Of a stretch of DNA of 6,748 bases, positions 6,296-6,748 are shown one piece after another. The notes beneath the pieces are model-generated. The model worked only from the letters and a program-made list of their open reading frames with translations, did no database searches and had not been told where the DNA came from. The stretch lies in the NCBI GenBank assembly GCA_021767625.1, contig JAASTB010000125.1:1-6748 (forward strand), written 5' to 3'. Made by a program: the position numbers and the translations under genes. Origin of the DNA: Wenzhouxiangella sp. (lineage in GTDB: Bacteria > Pseudomonadota > Gammaproteobacteria > Xanthomonadales > Wenzhouxiangellaceae). Numbering within the stretch: position 1 is the stretch's first letter; each line of letters starts with the position of its first letter.

Positions 6296-6527
6296 CGCGA
6301 ATCCTGGCGCGCAGCACCCCGTCGCGCGTAACCGCCTCGAGCAATCGGTGGCCGCTTCGCTCGCAGAAAACGGCGAGATCGAGTTCCGCCATCGGATCGG
6401 TGGCCAGCACCTCGAGTTCCGCGCCCGGCCCGAGTTCCTCGATGGCCAGGCGCGTATGCCAGACGGGCTGCGGGCAAGCCATGCCCCGGCAGTCAACCAC
6501 CCGAACGTCCGAACCCTGCTCGCCCAT
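6264..6527 (-). CDS. TusA/SirA-family sulfur carrier protein
   Basis: This is an 87-residue protein with the TusA fold signature. DCRGMACPQPV near the N-terminus holds the CPxP motif whose cysteine (Cys18) carries persulfide sulfur in this family. It is followed by the GAELEVLATDP strand and a second helix/strand (DLAVFCERSGHRLLEA...LRARIRV). Family members pass sulfur for tRNA thiolation, molybdopterin synthesis or sulfur oxidation; which applies here cannot be told, as no tus or dsr genes are adjacent. The ATG at 6527 puts the usual short lead before CPxP and has GGGAGA 11 nt upstream. The frame is open further upstream (ATG at 6560, other codons to 6620), but those residues look unlike the family and would run into the opposite gene. 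The 5' end overlaps the start codon of the plus-strand membrane gene, and the 3' end overlaps adk. Confidence 0.88.
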   Translation of the reverse strand: MGEQGSDVRVVDCRGMACPQPVWHTRLAIEELGPGAELEVLATDPMAELDLAVFCERSGHRLLEAVTRDGVLRARIRVRPAPRPDAG

Positions 6528-6748
6528 GTCTGAATTCGTCTCCCGCCTGGTCGGCGTCATGATGCTCAAGCGCGGCCCGCAGGACCTGCCGGCCGGGACC
6601 ATCCCCCTGCTGGTGGCCACGATCCTCTACGTCGCGGCCACCGCGCTGTCCCTGTCGATCGGCGAGGGCCCGGACAACGCCGCAGGCATCCTGCTGCTGG
6701 CCGTGGCCCTGCCGCTCGTGCTGACCCGCATTGTACTGTCGCTGCGCA
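6526..6748 (+). CDS. Small membrane protein of unknown function (3' end outside window)
   Basis: The frame from the ATG at 6526 runs open to the window edge (74 codons). A short amphipathic N-terminus with LKRGPQDLPAG (residues 14-24) precedes two hydrophobic segments, about 25-45 (TIPLLVATILYVAATALSL) and 52-73 (AAGILLLAVALPLVLTRIVL), so it is likely a multi-pass inner-membrane protein. I recall similar RxGPQDLP starts in uncharacterised proteobacterial membrane proteins but cannot verify this or name a family. Codon use (G/C at most third positions) supports coding. No Shine-Dalgarno is visible; in-frame ATG codons at 6559 and 6562 are alternative starts, but they leave less lead before GPQDLP. 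The ATG overlaps that of the divergent TusA-family gene. Confidence 0.7.
   Translation, partial: MSEFVSRLVGVMMLKRGPQDLPAGTIPLLVATILYVAATALSLSIGEGPDNAAGILLLAVALPLVLTRIVLSLR

Noticed and set aside
6243..6533. A 96-codon plus-strand frame opposite the TusA-family gene
   Set aside because: It is an antisense shadow without motifs, and the CPxP protein on the minus strand is clearly the real gene.
6528..6620. Longer TusA-family protein starting at 6620 or at the ATG at 6560
   Set aside because: The extra residues are unlike TusA proteins, and the region codes well for the membrane protein on the other strand.

Overview
The window is high-GC, densely packed bacterial chromosome with no mobile elements, RNA genes or CRISPR arrays that I can see. 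The gene set suggests a gammaproteobacterium near the Xanthomonadales/Chromatiales (Xanthomonas- or Wenzhouxiangella-like). It has a GTP-type PEP carboxykinase rather than the ATP-type of E. coli, a PPi-type phosphofructokinase, and a short adenylate kinase with a reduced lid. This placement is inference from gene type and context, not a database result.

Layout. (1) 1-2358, plus strand: the 3' part of a TPR-sulfotransferase gene, then 33 bp later a protein with five Sel1-like repeats fused to a prolyl-4-hydroxylase-like 2-oxoglutarate/Fe(II) dioxygenase. They look like a co-transcribed pair of modification enzymes, each carrying helical-repeat protein-binding modules. (2) 2359-2394: a short gap between convergent genes with a perfect 7-bp hairpin. 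(3) 5541-2395, minus strand: pfp followed by pckG, 138 bp apart, with a weak candidate promoter in the gap. (4) 5542-5734: a divergent control region between pfp and adk with a good sigma70-like promoter for adk, small hairpins and a direct repeat. (5) 5735-6748: adk (plus), a TusA-family sulfur carrier gene (minus) whose end overlaps adk by 32 bp, and the start of a small membrane protein gene (plus) whose ATG overlaps the ATG of the TusA gene in the palindrome CATG.

How they work together. pfp, pckG and adk all handle phosphoryl-group economy. PckG converts oxaloacetate to PEP, Pfp interconverts fructose-6-phosphate and fructose-1,6-bisphosphate using PPi, and Adk equilibrates ATP, ADP and AMP. 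Divergent pfp/adk transcription and the adjacent pckG suggest a small central-carbon energy cluster. The sulfotransferase/dioxygenase pair is the accessory part, and its substrates cannot be read from the sequence. No stretch over 300 bp lacks a gene. The longest non-coding stretches are 5542-5734 (193 bp) and 4141-4278 (138 bp), both described below.
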